Below, one piece after another: positions 8,591 to 16,402 of a stretch of DNA of 64,000 bases. Position 1 is the first letter of the stretch, and the number at the start of each line of letters is the position of its first letter. This DNA is from Paraburkholderia sp. PREW-6R. GTDB taxonomy: Bacteria; Pseudomonadota; Gammaproteobacteria; Burkholderiales; Burkholderiaceae. Both the position numbers and the translations under genes were made by a program. The notes below the pieces were generated by a model, which had not been told where the DNA came from, did no database searches, and saw only the letters and a program-made list of their open reading frames with translations. The stretch covers positions 930,001 through 994,000 of the forward strand of contig NZ_CP155073.1 in the NCBI RefSeq assembly GCF_039621805.1, given 5' to 3'.

Positions 8591-9811
8591 TCAATTTCGC
8601 CGGGCGTTCAATACCAGCTGCGTGACGACGCCTGCCACCAATCCCCAGAATGCGGAGCCGATGGAAAGCAGTGTCAGCCCGGACGCCGTCACCATGAAAG
8701 TGACGAGAGCCGCCTCGCGCTGCCTGATGTCCTGCATCGCGTTGGCGAGACCGCTCATGATCGAGCCGAACAGCGCGAGCGCCGCCACGGACACGACCAG
8801 CGCCTGGGGCAACGCGGCAAACAGCGCGGCGATGGTCGCGCCGAAAATCCCGGCAACCATATAAAGGATGCCGCACCAGAGCGCGGCGGTATAGCGCTTG
8901 TCGCGGTTCTCGTGCGCTTCGGGACCGGTACAGATCGCCGCTGTGATGGCCGCAAGATTGATGCCGTGCGAACCGAACGGCGCGAGCAGCAGCGACGCGA
9001 TCCCCGTGGTCGAAATCAGCGGCGCGGATGGGGTGGCGTAGCCGTCTGCTCGCAACACGGCGATACCCGGCACGTTTTGCGACGCCATCGCCACCACAAA
9101 AAGCGGAATGCCGATGCTGACGCCGGCTGCTACGGAAAACACGGGCGCCGTGAACACCGGATGCGCGAGCGCCACGTGAAAGCGGCTGAAGTCGAGCAGC
9201 CCGAGCGCGCCGGCGGCGACCGTGCCGACAATCAGCGTGGTGACGATCGCGTAACGCGGCGCCAGCCGCTTGATGACCAGGTAAGTGAAAAACATAGTCA
9301 GCACGAGCGCGGTCTGAAACTGCGCGGCGCGAAAAATTTCGATGCCGATCTCGAACAGAATGCCGGCCAGCAGCGCCGATGCGATGCCCGCGGGAATTTT
9401 CTTCATCAGCGAGTCGAACCAGCCGGTCAGGCCGACCGCCGTCAGCAGCACCGCGCAGACGATGAACGCACCGATCGCCTCCGGATACGTCACGTGCGGC
9501 AGCGACGAAACCAGCAACGCCGCACCCGGCGTGGACCACGCGATCACGATCGGCGCGCGAAAGCGCAGCGAAAGGCCGATCGTGCAGACCGCCATGCCAA
9601 CCGAAAGCGCCCAGATCCACGAAGAAATCTGCGCGTCGGTGAGGTGCGCGGCCTGGCCGGCCTGGAACATCAGCACGAGCGAACTGGTGTAACCGGTCAT
9701 CATCGCGACGAAGCCCGCGACGATGGCGGACAACGACGTATCGGCGAGCGGTTTGAGCGGCCCGACGCGCGCGCTGTCAGAAGAGATGTCGGGCGATGAA
9801 GACGAAGTCAT
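8591..9811 (-). CDS. benE: BenE-family benzoate/proton symporter
   Basis: 406 residues with about 11-12 predicted membrane helices. BenE family proteins import benzoate with protons. The family core is visible: SAIVAGFVAMMTGYTSSLVLMFQAG at the start, IVIAWSTPGAALL (a conserved segment lining the transport path), and a C-terminal block beginning with FGSHGINLAAITAAIC. No benzoate catabolic gene (benABCD) is adjacent, so the substrate could be another aromatic acid. The start is supported by the short polar N-terminus before helix 1. Confidence 0.88.
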   Translation of the reverse strand: MTSSSSPDISSDSARVGPLKPLADTSLSAIVAGFVAMMTGYTSSLVLMFQAGQAAHLTDAQISSWIWALSVGMAVCTIGLSLRFRAPIVIAWSTPGAALLVSSLPHVTYPEAIGAFIVCAVLLTAVGLTGWFDSLMKKIPAGIASALLAGILFEIGIEIFRAAQFQTALVLTMFFTYLVIKRLAPRYAIVTTLIVGTVAAGALGLLDFSRFHVALAHPVFTAPVFSVAAGVSIGIPLFVVAMASQNVPGIAVLRADGYATPSAPLISTTGIASLLLAPFGSHGINLAAITAAICTGPEAHENRDKRYTAALWCGILYMVAGIFGATIAALFAALPQALVVSVAALALFGSIMSGLANAMQDIRQREAALVTFMVTASGLTLLSIGSAFWGLVAGVVTQLVLNARRN

Positions 9812-9851
9812 GCAGTTGCTTTCTTATCGTTGGGGTGAAACCTGGGCCGGA

Positions 9852-11027
9852 CTATTTGCTGAGCATGCGCATCGCGCTTTCGAGGCCTGCCAGCGTGAGC
9901 GGATACATCCGCTGGCCGAGCACTTCGCGGATGGCGCTCACCGACTGCCGGTACGCCCACAAGCCCTCGGGCTCGGGATTGAGCCAGGCGTGGTGCGGGA
10001 AGTGGTCCGCGAGACGGCGCAGCCATACCGCGCCGGCTTCCGCATTGTTGTATTCCACGGAGCCACCCGGTTGGAGCACTTCGTACGGGCTCATCGTCGC
10101 GTCGCCGACGAAGATCAGCTTGTAGTCCGGCGTGAATTTGTGCAGCACGTCCCACGTAGGCATGCGTTCGGCGTGCCGGCGCCGGTTGTTTTTCCACAGG
10201 AAGTCGTACACGCAGTTGTGGAAGTAATAAAACTCGAGGTGTTTGAACTCGGCTTTGGCGGCGGAAAAGAGTTCTTCGGTGCGCTTGATGTGGTCGTCCA
10301 TCGAGCCGCCGACGTCGAGCAGCATCAGCACTTTCACCTTGTTATGGCGCTCCGGCACCATCTTCAGGTCAAGCCAGCCGGCGTTCGCGGCGGTGCTGCG
10401 GATCGTGTGGGGCAGATCGAGCTCCTCGGCGGCGCCTTCGCGCGCGAAGCGGCGCAGCCGGCGTAACGCCACCTTGATGTTGCGCGTGCCGATTTCCACC
10501 TGGTCGTCGTAGTCGCGATAGGCGCGCGCTTCCCACACCTTGACCGCGGTGCGGTTGCCCGCCGCGTCGCCGCCAATGCGCACGCCTTCCGGGTTGTAGC
10601 CGCCATTGCCGAACGGCGACGTGCCGCCCGTGCCGATCCACTTGCTGCCGCCTTCGTGGCGCTCTTTCTGCTCGTCAAACAGTTCCTTCAGGCGCTCCAT
10701 CAGCTTGTCGAGGCCGCCCATGGCTTCGATCTGTGCCTTTTCTTCCGGCGACAGGTCACGCTGCAGCTTTTTTTTCAGCCAGTCGAGCGGTATGTCGAAC
10801 GCCAGCTCGGACGTCTGCGCGACGCCCTTGAAATACGCGCCGAACGCCTGGTCGAACTTGTCGAAATACTGCTCGTCTTTTACGAGCGTCATGCGGGCGA
10901 GGTAGTAGAACTCGTCGAGCGACGGTGCGATCACGTTGCCCTTGAGCGCCTCCAGCAGAGTCAGGTATTCCTTCACCGATACCGGCAGTTTCGCGGCGCG
11001 CAGCGAGTAGAAAAAATCGATCAGCAT
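9852..11027 (-). CDS. VWA-domain protein, CoxE/YehP-like, partner of a MoxR ATPase
   Basis: 391 residues. The N-terminal ~200 residues are helical and charged. The C-terminal half is a von Willebrand factor A-like domain, starting with the strand VKVLMLLDVGGSMDDH. The metal-site motif reads D-x-G-x-S rather than D-x-S-x-S; as I recall, the Gly is normal in this subfamily. The downstream YYFHNCVYDFLW and KLIFVGDATMSPYE segments complete the fold. It is encoded 88 bases behind a MoxR-type AAA+ ATPase in the same direction. Such pairs act as chaperone-like complexes that insert cofactors or remodel enzymes. The client here is unknown: no dehydrogenase or oxidase gene is adjacent. Confidence 0.85.
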   Translation of the reverse strand: MLIDFFYSLRAAKLPVSVKEYLTLLEALKGNVIAPSLDEFYYLARMTLVKDEQYFDKFDQAFGAYFKGVAQTSELAFDIPLDWLKKKLQRDLSPEEKAQIEAMGGLDKLMERLKELFDEQKERHEGGSKWIGTGGTSPFGNGGYNPEGVRIGGDAAGNRTAVKVWEARAYRDYDDQVEIGTRNIKVALRRLRRFAREGAAEELDLPHTIRSTAANAGWLDLKMVPERHNKVKVLMLLDVGGSMDDHIKRTEELFSAAKAEFKHLEFYYFHNCVYDFLWKNNRRRHAERMPTWDVLHKFTPDYKLIFVGDATMSPYEVLQPGGSVEYNNAEAGAVWLRRLADHFPHHAWLNPEPEGLWAYRQSVSAIREVLGQRMYPLTLAGLESAMRMLSK

Positions 11028-11115
11028 GCGGTGTCCTTCCCGGTGGCGGGCCGCATGAGCGCGTGCGCGTTCGCAGGCATTGGCGCGGTCGCGGCGGTTG
11101 GCCGAGCGCTGGGGC

Positions 11116-11958
11116 TCAGCGGTTGTTGCGGTTCATGAAGATCAGCCGTTCGAACAGGCTCACGTCCTGCTCGTTTTTCAGCAGCGCGCCGTGCAGCGGC
11201 GGAATGATCTGTTTCTGGTCGGCGGAGCGCAGCGCCTCGGGCGGAATGTCCTCGGCAAGCAGCAGTTTCAGCCAGTCGAGCAGCTCCGAGGTGGACGGCT
11301 TCTTTTTTAGCCCGGCGACGTTGCGCAACTCGAAGAAACTCTGCATGGCGGCCGCCAGCAGCTCTTTCTTGATGCCCGGATAGTGCACCTCGACGATCTG
11401 CTGCATCGTGACCGGGTCCGGGAACTTGATGTAGTGGAAAAAGCAGCGGCGCAGGAAAGCGTCCGGCAGCTCTTTCTCGTTGTTCGACGTGATGATGACG
11501 AGCGGGCGCTGCTTCGCGCGAATCAACTCGTGGGTCTCGTATACGTAGAACTCCATGCGGTCGAGTTCGCGCAACAGATCGTTCGGAAACTCGATGTCCG
11601 CCTTGTCGATTTCGTCGATCAGCAGCACGGCTTGTTCGTCCGACTCGAACGCCTGCCACAGCACACCTTTGACGATGTAGTTGCGGATATCTTTCACACG
11701 CTCGTCGCCCAGCTGCGAATCGCGCAGGCGCGACACCGCGTCGTATTCGTACAAACCCTGCTGCGCCTTGGTGGTGGACTTGATGTGCCACTGCAGCAGC
11801 GGCATGCCGAGCGCCGCCGCCACTTCTTCCGCAAGCATGGTTTTGCCGGTGCCGGGTTCGCCCTTGATGAGCAGCGGGCGCTTTAGCGTCATCGCGGCGT
11901 TGACCGCGAGCTTGAGGTCGTCGGTGGCGACGTACTGCGATGAGCCTTCGAAACGCAT
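11116..11958 (-). CDS. MoxR-family AAA+ ATPase
   Basis: 280 residues, a single AAA+ module. Walker A is GEPGTGKT (residues ~33-40), Walker B is AVLLIDEIDKAD, sensor 1 is VIITSNNEKELP, and an arginine-finger region reads DAFLRRCFFHY. The long insertion before Walker B (AVSRLRDSQLGDERVKDIRNYI) is typical of the MoxR clade. The enzyme probably uses ATP to act on a target protein delivered by the VWA protein encoded 88 bases downstream. This small MoxR subtype (with the CoxE partner) is widespread in betaproteobacteria as a two-gene unit. Confidence 0.93.
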   Translation of the reverse strand: MRFEGSSQYVATDDLKLAVNAAMTLKRPLLIKGEPGTGKTMLAEEVAAALGMPLLQWHIKSTTKAQQGLYEYDAVSRLRDSQLGDERVKDIRNYIVKGVLWQAFESDEQAVLLIDEIDKADIEFPNDLLRELDRMEFYVYETHELIRAKQRPLVIITSNNEKELPDAFLRRCFFHYIKFPDPVTMQQIVEVHYPGIKKELLAAAMQSFFELRNVAGLKKKPSTSELLDWLKLLLAEDIPPEALRSADQKQIIPPLHGALLKNEQDVSLFERLIFMNRNNR

Positions 11959-12342
11959 GGCGAGGTGCTCTTGTTCGGGAAAAAACCCAGTATAAGTCAG
12001 AAGCCCTGTTGGCCTGAAAACGGCTCGCGTATGGTGTCACCCGCGGTGTCGGCCGCGGCGTCGCACGCGAAACCGGTTCGTACGCGACGCCGGCGGCGTA
12101 CTTCGCGCGTGTCCGGCGGCCCGGTGGGCGGGCTTGCCGGAGCTGCGCCACGGCCGCGCGCCCGCGCAGTTCGCGGGCCGGCGACGCGCGGCGGGGCCCG
12201 CGCCCCCACTCGGTGGACGTTGCGCGCGGCGGCGCGGTACAATTAGCCCGATTTTTTTGGCCTGCGTGGCTACCCTACAAGAAGAACGGCGCGGGCCGTT
12301 GCCTTTCTGGGCGCCCGTTCCCCTCAAGCCAGGTTACATGCT
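11959..12342. other. divergent regulatory interval, moxR / cytochrome c
   Basis: 384 bases between divergently transcribed genes. On the minus strand a TATACT -10-like box at 11989-11994 could serve the moxR gene, with its -35 weak. On the plus strand a TACAAT box at 12238-12243 could serve the cytochromes. The middle (12060-12230) is extremely GC-rich and shows no gene. Confidence 0.45.
12214..12243 (+). promoter_or_regulatory. putative promoter of the cytochrome c pair
   Basis: A -10 box TACAAT (12238-12243) and a -35-like TGGACG (12214-12219) are separated by 18 bases. The predicted start is about 95 bases upstream of the first cytochrome ATG. Confidence 0.45.
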
Positions 12343-12711
12343 ATGAACAAATTCGTTGGCAAACACGTCGTGATCGCTGCCTTGTTGGCGCTCGCGGGCT
12401 ATACGGCCGGTGCGCAGGCAGCGGATGTCGTCGGCAACGCCAAGGCGGGCCAGAGCAAAGTCTCGATGTGTATCGGCTGCCACGGCATTCCTGAATACCG
12501 CACGGCTTATCCCGAGGTGTACCGCGTGCCCATGCTGGGCGGCCAGAATCAGCAGTACCTCGAAAACGCGCTGCACGGCTACAAGAAGGGCGACCGCCAT
12601 TTCGAGACCATGCACGCGATCACCGTGTCGCTGTCGGACCAGGACATTGCCGACATCGCCGCTTACTACGCGGCGCAGAATGCCTCTTCGAAGAGCAATC
12701 CCGACAAGTGA
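12343..12711 (+). CDS. periplasmic cytochrome c, class I
   Basis: 122 residues. A cleavable signal peptide ends near AQA (residue ~26). One covalent haem site, CIGCH, lies at residues 43-47. A VPMLGGQNQQYLENAL segment and a Met in HFETMHAI are candidates for the sixth iron ligand. The C-terminal helix DIADIAAYYAAQ is typical of cytochrome c553/c4-like monohaem domains. It should carry electrons in the periplasm. The next gene, 58 bases downstream, encodes a second monohaem cytochrome, so the two are probably cotranscribed and may act as a pair. The redox partner is not evident from the neighbourhood. Confidence 0.92.
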   Translation: MNKFVGKHVVIAALLALAGYTAGAQAADVVGNAKAGQSKVSMCIGCHGIPEYRTAYPEVYRVPMLGGQNQQYLENALHGYKKGDRHFETMHAITVSLSDQDIADIAAYYAAQNASSKSNPDK

Positions 12712-12769
12712 TCGGCTGCGATCATCCATCGAGTCGGTCGGCCAATAAATTTGCGGGATAGGAGAATTC

Positions 12770-13153
12770 ATGAATAAGCCCCAACAGGCGCTCCACACAG
12801 TGTTCAAGGCTGCATGCGCGTCGGCGGCAGTGCTCGGTCTGGCTGCAGCGAACCTCGCGTACGCCGCCGACGCCGGCAATGGCAAGGTACTGGCCGAGGC
12901 CCACAACTGTGCGGCTTGCCACGGCGCCAATCTGAACAAGCCGGTGAGCCCGGAATACCCGAAGCTTGCCGGTCAGCACGCCGATTACATTTACTGGGCG
13001 CTGCGTCAGTATCAGATGGGCAACGGCAACCCGCACCTGGGCCGCAACAACGCAATCATGCAGGCGCAGGTGCAAAGCCTGTCGCAGGGCGATATGAAAG
13101 ACATTGCGGCTTACGTCGAATCGCTGAACGGCGATCTGGTGCAGAAGAAGTAA
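12770..13153 (+). CDS. periplasmic cytochrome c553-type protein
   Basis: 127 residues. A signal peptide ends near AYA (residue ~32), and one haem-attachment motif, CAACH, lies at residues 47-51. Then come YPKLAGQHADYIYWALRQYQMG, the classical loop of cytochrome c4/c553 families (Leu-Ala-Gly-Gln, then aromatic residues), and a terminal DMKDIAAYVESL helix. The gene has a GGATAGGAG ribosome-binding region. It follows a sister cytochrome gene in the same direction and is closed by an intrinsic terminator, so the two form a small operon. Confidence 0.93.
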   Translation: MNKPQQALHTVFKAACASAAVLGLAAANLAYAADAGNGKVLAEAHNCAACHGANLNKPVSPEYPKLAGQHADYIYWALRQYQMGNGNPHLGRNNAIMQAQVQSLSQGDMKDIAAYVESLNGDLVQKK

Positions 13154-13181
13154 GCGCGCCGGGGCGTCAACGGTATGCAAG

Positions 13182-13214
13182 AAACACCTCGCTGCGGCGG
13201 GGTGTTTTGTTTTG
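13182..13214 (+). terminator. intrinsic terminator after the cytochrome pair
   Basis: AAACACCTCGC pairs with GCGGGGTGTTT (11 base pairs, one G-T pair) around a 4-base loop, and is followed by TGTTTTG. It sits about 30 bases after the second cytochrome stop. Confidence 0.8.
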
Positions 13215-13259
13215 TGGCGGCGTTTGGGCGCGACCAGGTCTTCGTCGTGCGCGCAGCGG

Positions 13260-13694
13260 CTAATCGCGTGTGGCGCGCCGCTCGATACGCTGCAGGTACG
13301 CATCGGTGTCGGGTGGCGTGCCGGTGCGCTGGGCTTCCCAGATGGTCTCGCCGAGGCAGTCCATGATCGCGTGCTGCGCGTCGTGCGTCGAACCGAGACG
13401 CGCGGCGAGCCGCTCATGCGCCGCGCGGATGCCCGGCGGCTGGTCGATGGATAACTGTTCGGTGATCGCCAGATGCATCGACAGATGCAGGAAGGGATTA
13501 GTCTGCCCACGCTCGGGCGAATAGTCCTGCGCCTGGGCTGCGTCGCGGTCCGTCAGGTCGGCGTGATACTCGGGATGCTCGACGATCCAGTCGGCGGCGA
13601 TGGCCTCCAGCGGCGTCAGAATCTCGCCTTGACGCTGCTTGCGCCAGGTGTCGGTGAAAAAGAGGCGAACCTCGTCGCGGCTGGGATTGAACAT
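13260..13694 (-). CDS. DUF1841 conserved protein
   Basis: 144 residues, matching the usual DUF1841 length. The N-terminus MFNPSRDEVRLFFTDTW is the family signature, followed by LTPLEAIAADWIVEHPEYH and NPFLHLSMHLAI with several conserved His and Glu residues. The function is unknown. In betaproteobacteria it is commonly found next to cytochrome c genes or nth, and here it sits between both. The start at 13694 is chosen at the family N-terminus; an upstream in-frame ATG would add 29 unrelated residues. Confidence 0.88.
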   Translation of the reverse strand: MFNPSRDEVRLFFTDTWRKQRQGEILTPLEAIAADWIVEHPEYHADLTDRDAAQAQDYSPERGQTNPFLHLSMHLAITEQLSIDQPPGIRAAHERLAARLGSTHDAQHAIMDCLGETIWEAQRTGTPPDTDAYLQRIERRATRD

Positions 13695-13920
13695 CGTGGA
13701 ACCGGTGCGTTGTATGCGTTGGGAAATGAGCAGTTCGTGAGCAGGGCGCCCGATAACCGGCCGGACAAAGCCCGCGGTCACGCGTTCACGCGGCGGCCGT
13801 AGCCGTGCTCCGAACCCGGAGGTGGCGCCGCTTGGGCCACGCAGCGCATCATTTTACGCCGTGGCCGGTGTGCTCGCTGACAACGCACCCGGCATGCCAC
13901 CTGCATGACGCACGCTCACA

Positions 13921-14565
13921 TCAAAGATCCGGCGGCGGCGTTTTCGGCTTGTACTCGCACAATGGTTCGATCACGCAGTGCCAGCATTCGGGCCGACGCG
14001 CCTTGCAGACATAACGCCCGTGCAGGATCAGCCAGTGATGCGCGTCCTGCCGGAACTCGGGCGGCGTGAATTTTTCGAGCGCCGTTTCCACCGCTCGCAC
14101 GTCCTTGCCCGGCGCAAGACCGGTTCGGTTCGCAACCCGAAAGATATGGGTGTCCACGGCGATCGTGGGATGACCAAACGCCGTATTGAGAATCACGTTA
14201 GCCGTCTTGCGGCCGACACCCGGCAAGCTCTCGAGCGCCTCCCGATCTTCCGGCACTTCTCCGCCGTACTGGTCGAGCAGAATGCGGCAAGTGGCGATCA
14301 CGTTCTTTGCTTTGGTGCGGTACAGGCCAATCGTCCTGATATAAGCGGTTACGCCTTCTTCGCCGAGTTCGAGCACTTTGCGTGGCGTATTGGCGACCGG
14401 AAACATCTGGCGCATGGCCTTGTTCACCGACACGTCGGTGGCCTGCGCTGACAGCAGCACGGCGATCAGCAGTTCGAACGGAGTGGTGTACTCGAGCTCG
14501 GTAGTGGGATGCGGATCGATGCTCTGGAATGTTTCGTAGATGGCCCGGCGTTTGTTCGCATTCAT
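13921..14565 (-). CDS. nth: endonuclease III (DNA glycosylase/AP lyase)
   Basis: 214 residues. Nth removes oxidised pyrimidines and cleaves the abasic site. Catalytic residues are in the same positions as in the E. coli enzyme: Lys120 in the helix-hairpin-helix LPGVGRKTANV and Asp138 in AVDTHIFRV. The iron-sulphur cluster ligands are Cys187, Cys194, Cys197 and Cys203 (C-x6-C-x2-C-x5-C). It lies 27 bases downstream of rsxB in the same direction; the nth-rsxB link is common in proteobacteria, where Rsx/Rnf components neighbour nth. Confidence 0.97.
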   Translation of the reverse strand: MNANKRRAIYETFQSIDPHPTTELEYTTPFELLIAVLLSAQATDVSVNKAMRQMFPVANTPRKVLELGEEGVTAYIRTIGLYRTKAKNVIATCRILLDQYGGEVPEDREALESLPGVGRKTANVILNTAFGHPTIAVDTHIFRVANRTGLAPGKDVRAVETALEKFTPPEFRQDAHHWLILHGRYVCKARRPECWHCVIEPLCEYKPKTPPPDL

Positions 14566-14592
14566 ACGGAGCGTGCGTGTGCGTGCAATGCG

Positions 14593-15450
14593 TTAGCGTT
14601 TGCTGGAGGGCTTGTCGGTATCCGCGGCGAGTCCGAGACGGCGGCGGCGTGCTTCGGCGGCGTCGATTTGTGCCTGCACGTCCGCGCTGACATGGTCGGT
14701 GTTCAGCGGACCCTGGCCTTTGGCGGCCAGTTCCTCTTTTTTCTTGCGAGCGCGTTCGAGCGCCGCCTGAATGATCGCGCGTTTTTTCGCGTCGGCATCA
14801 GCGTCGGCGTTGGCGTTGGCAGAAGCGGCGGGCGATGCGGTGGCGGCAGCGCCGGCGGCAGCGCGGTGCGGCTGCGAGGGATCGCTCGCGCCGTTGCTCG
14901 CGCGCCTTGCGGCAGCGCGCGCTTCCGCTGCTTCGCGCTCGCGCGCGAGGCGCGCTTCGCGCCGGTCATGCCGCTCGCGCGCGGCGTCGGCCTGGCGCTG
15001 ACTCCATGCATCCCAGCCGGTGGCTTCGCCCGTGACCGATGGCATCGCGATACAGTCGACAGGACATGGCGGCACGCACAGATCACAGCCGGTGCAAAGC
15101 TCGGCAATGACGGTATGCATCTGTTTCGGTGCGCCAACTATCGCGTCGACCGGACACGCCTGCATGCACAACGTGCAACCGATGCAAACCTGTTCGTCGA
15201 TTATCGCCACGGGACGCGGCCGCTCCACGCCATTGGCGGGATTGAGCGCAATGATGGGCTTGCCGAGCAGCGCAGCGAGACGCGCGATGCCTTGCGCGCC
15301 GCCCGGCGGACACTGGTTATAGCCGGCCTCGCCACTGGCGACAGCTTCGGCATACGGGCGGCACGCGGGGTAACCGCACTTCGTGCATTGTGTCTGGGGA
15401 AGCAGATCTTCGATGCGATCGGCGAGTGTGTTGATGTCTGTCACGGTCAC
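14593..15450 (-). CDS. rsxB: RsxB/RnfB-like ferredoxin protein without membrane anchor
   Basis: 285 residues. It begins directly with the 4Fe-4S domain of RnfB ([20 protein letters not shown] with a fourth Cys in NQCPPGG), followed by two ferredoxin-type clusters ([16 protein letters not shown] and [16 protein letters not shown]). The N-terminal membrane helix of canonical RnfB is absent. The C-terminal ~125 residues are an Ala/Arg/Asp-rich tail with an [11 protein letters not shown] run, then [20 protein letters not shown]. No other rnf gene is present, so it may work as a soluble electron carrier, perhaps supplying the Nth cluster or another iron-sulphur protein. That role is inference. Confidence 0.88.
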   Translation of the reverse strand: MTVTDINTLADRIEDLLPQTQCTKCGYPACRPYAEAVASGEAGYNQCPPGGAQGIARLAALLGKPIIALNPANGVERPRPVAIIDEQVCIGCTLCMQACPVDAIVGAPKQMHTVIAELCTGCDLCVPPCPVDCIAMPSVTGEATGWDAWSQRQADAARERHDRREARLAREREAAEARAAARRASNGASDPSQPHRAAAGAAATASPAASANANADADADAKKRAIIQAALERARKKKEELAAKGQGPLNTDHVSADVQAQIDAAEARRRRLGLAADTDKPSSKR

Positions 15451-15517
15451 GACGAGAGAGCTTGGCTTGCGGCCGAACAGCTTGAACTAAATGGCACATT
15501 ATCGCCGATTTCCCCAA

Positions 15518-15545
15518 TTGCCATCCGCAATCCATGTGCCATAAT
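15518..15545 (+). promoter_or_regulatory. putative promoter of the TetR-family gene
   Basis: A -35 box TTGCCA (5/6) at 15518-15523 and a -10 box CATAAT (5/6) at 15540-15545 are spaced 16 bases apart. This gives a leader of about 125 bases before the ATG at 15678. The site is in the divergent gap with rsxB. Confidence 0.5.
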
Positions 15546-15677
15546 CAAAGCGCTTTTTCGAAAGACCGCAGAAGGGTGTCCCCCAACCATGGCGCGCCCG
15601 CTCAGTGCCGTCGGTAAAGGCCGAGGAGAGGCCGGCAGCACGATCCGGATAACGCGGCTCACGAAGACGATGCCACC

Positions 15678-16310
15678 ATGAATCAGCCGAAAATCAAAAG
15701 AGATCCTGAAGGCACGCGGCGCCGTATCCTGCTTGCGGCGGCCGAGGAGTTTGCAAATGGTGGGCTATTCGGCGCGCGCGTCGATCAGATCGCCCGCCGA
15801 GCTGAAACGAACGAACGCATGCTCTATTACTACTTCGGTAGCAAGGAGCAACTTTTCACCGCGGTGCTCGAGCACGCGTTCAGCGCGCTCAATGAAGCGG
15901 AGCGCACGCTCGAATTGAACGGTATCGCGCCCGTCGAGGCGGTCACGCGTCTCGCGCATTTCGTTTGGGACTACTATCGCGATCATCCCGAGCTGCTGCG
16001 TCTTATCAATAACGAGAATCTGCATGAGGCGCGCTACATGCAGAAGTCCACGCGTATCCGTGAAATGATCTCGCCGATCGTCGCCACGCTCGGCGGCATT
16101 CTCGAACGTGGTCAACGCGCGGGGCTCTTCCGCAACAATGTCGATCCGCTGCGTTTTTACGTGACGTTATCGGGCATGGGCTACTACATCGTTTCGAATC
16201 GTTTCACGCTGGAGGCTACACTGGGTCGCGACTTTAGCGGCGCGGCCGAACGTAGCGAAGTGATCCAGATGAACACCGAGTTGTTGCTCGCGTATCTGTT
16301 GCGAAAGTAG
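15678..16310 (+). CDS. TetR/AcrR-family transcriptional regulator
   Basis: 210 residues. The N-terminal DNA-binding domain spans residues ~10-60, with the helix-turn-helix in RVDQIARRAETNERMLYYYFGSKEQLF, the standard TetR signature. The C-terminal ligand-binding domain resembles the TetR_C/RutR-like group (HFVWDYYRDHPELLRLINNEN and GILERGQRAGLFR). The ligand and targets are unknown. It is convergent with the PHB depolymerase gene and divergent from rsxB, so neither need be its target. Confidence 0.92.
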   Translation: MNQPKIKRDPEGTRRRILLAAAEEFANGGLFGARVDQIARRAETNERMLYYYFGSKEQLFTAVLEHAFSALNEAERTLELNGIAPVEAVTRLAHFVWDYYRDHPELLRLINNENLHEARYMQKSTRIREMISPIVATLGGILERGQRAGLFRNNVDPLRFYVTLSGMGYYIVSNRFTLEATLGRDFSGAAERSEVIQMNTELLLAYLLRK

Positions 16311-16358
16311 TGTGTCACGCAGCACGGTTGCTCACGCGGCCGTGCGCGGCAGAAACGG

Positions 16359-16382
16359 CAACGGCCTCCGTAGAGGCCGTTG
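16359..16382. terminator. hairpin between TetR gene and phaZ, probable bidirectional terminator
   Basis: A perfect 10-base-pair stem (CAACGGCCTC with GAGGCCGTTG) has a 4-base loop. Reading on the minus strand, shortly after the phaZ stop, it is followed by CCGTTTCT; on the plus strand the trailing sequence has no T-run. It probably terminates phaZ and may also stop the TetR transcript. Confidence 0.6.
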
Positions 16383-16402
16383 TGAATCACCGCGCGCGAC
16401 AC

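Noticed and set aside
8328..9620. 430-residue frame on the minus strand overlapping the BenE gene
   Set aside because: Out-of-frame reading of the transporter gene, extended by the 12-base repeat; no membrane or enzyme pattern.
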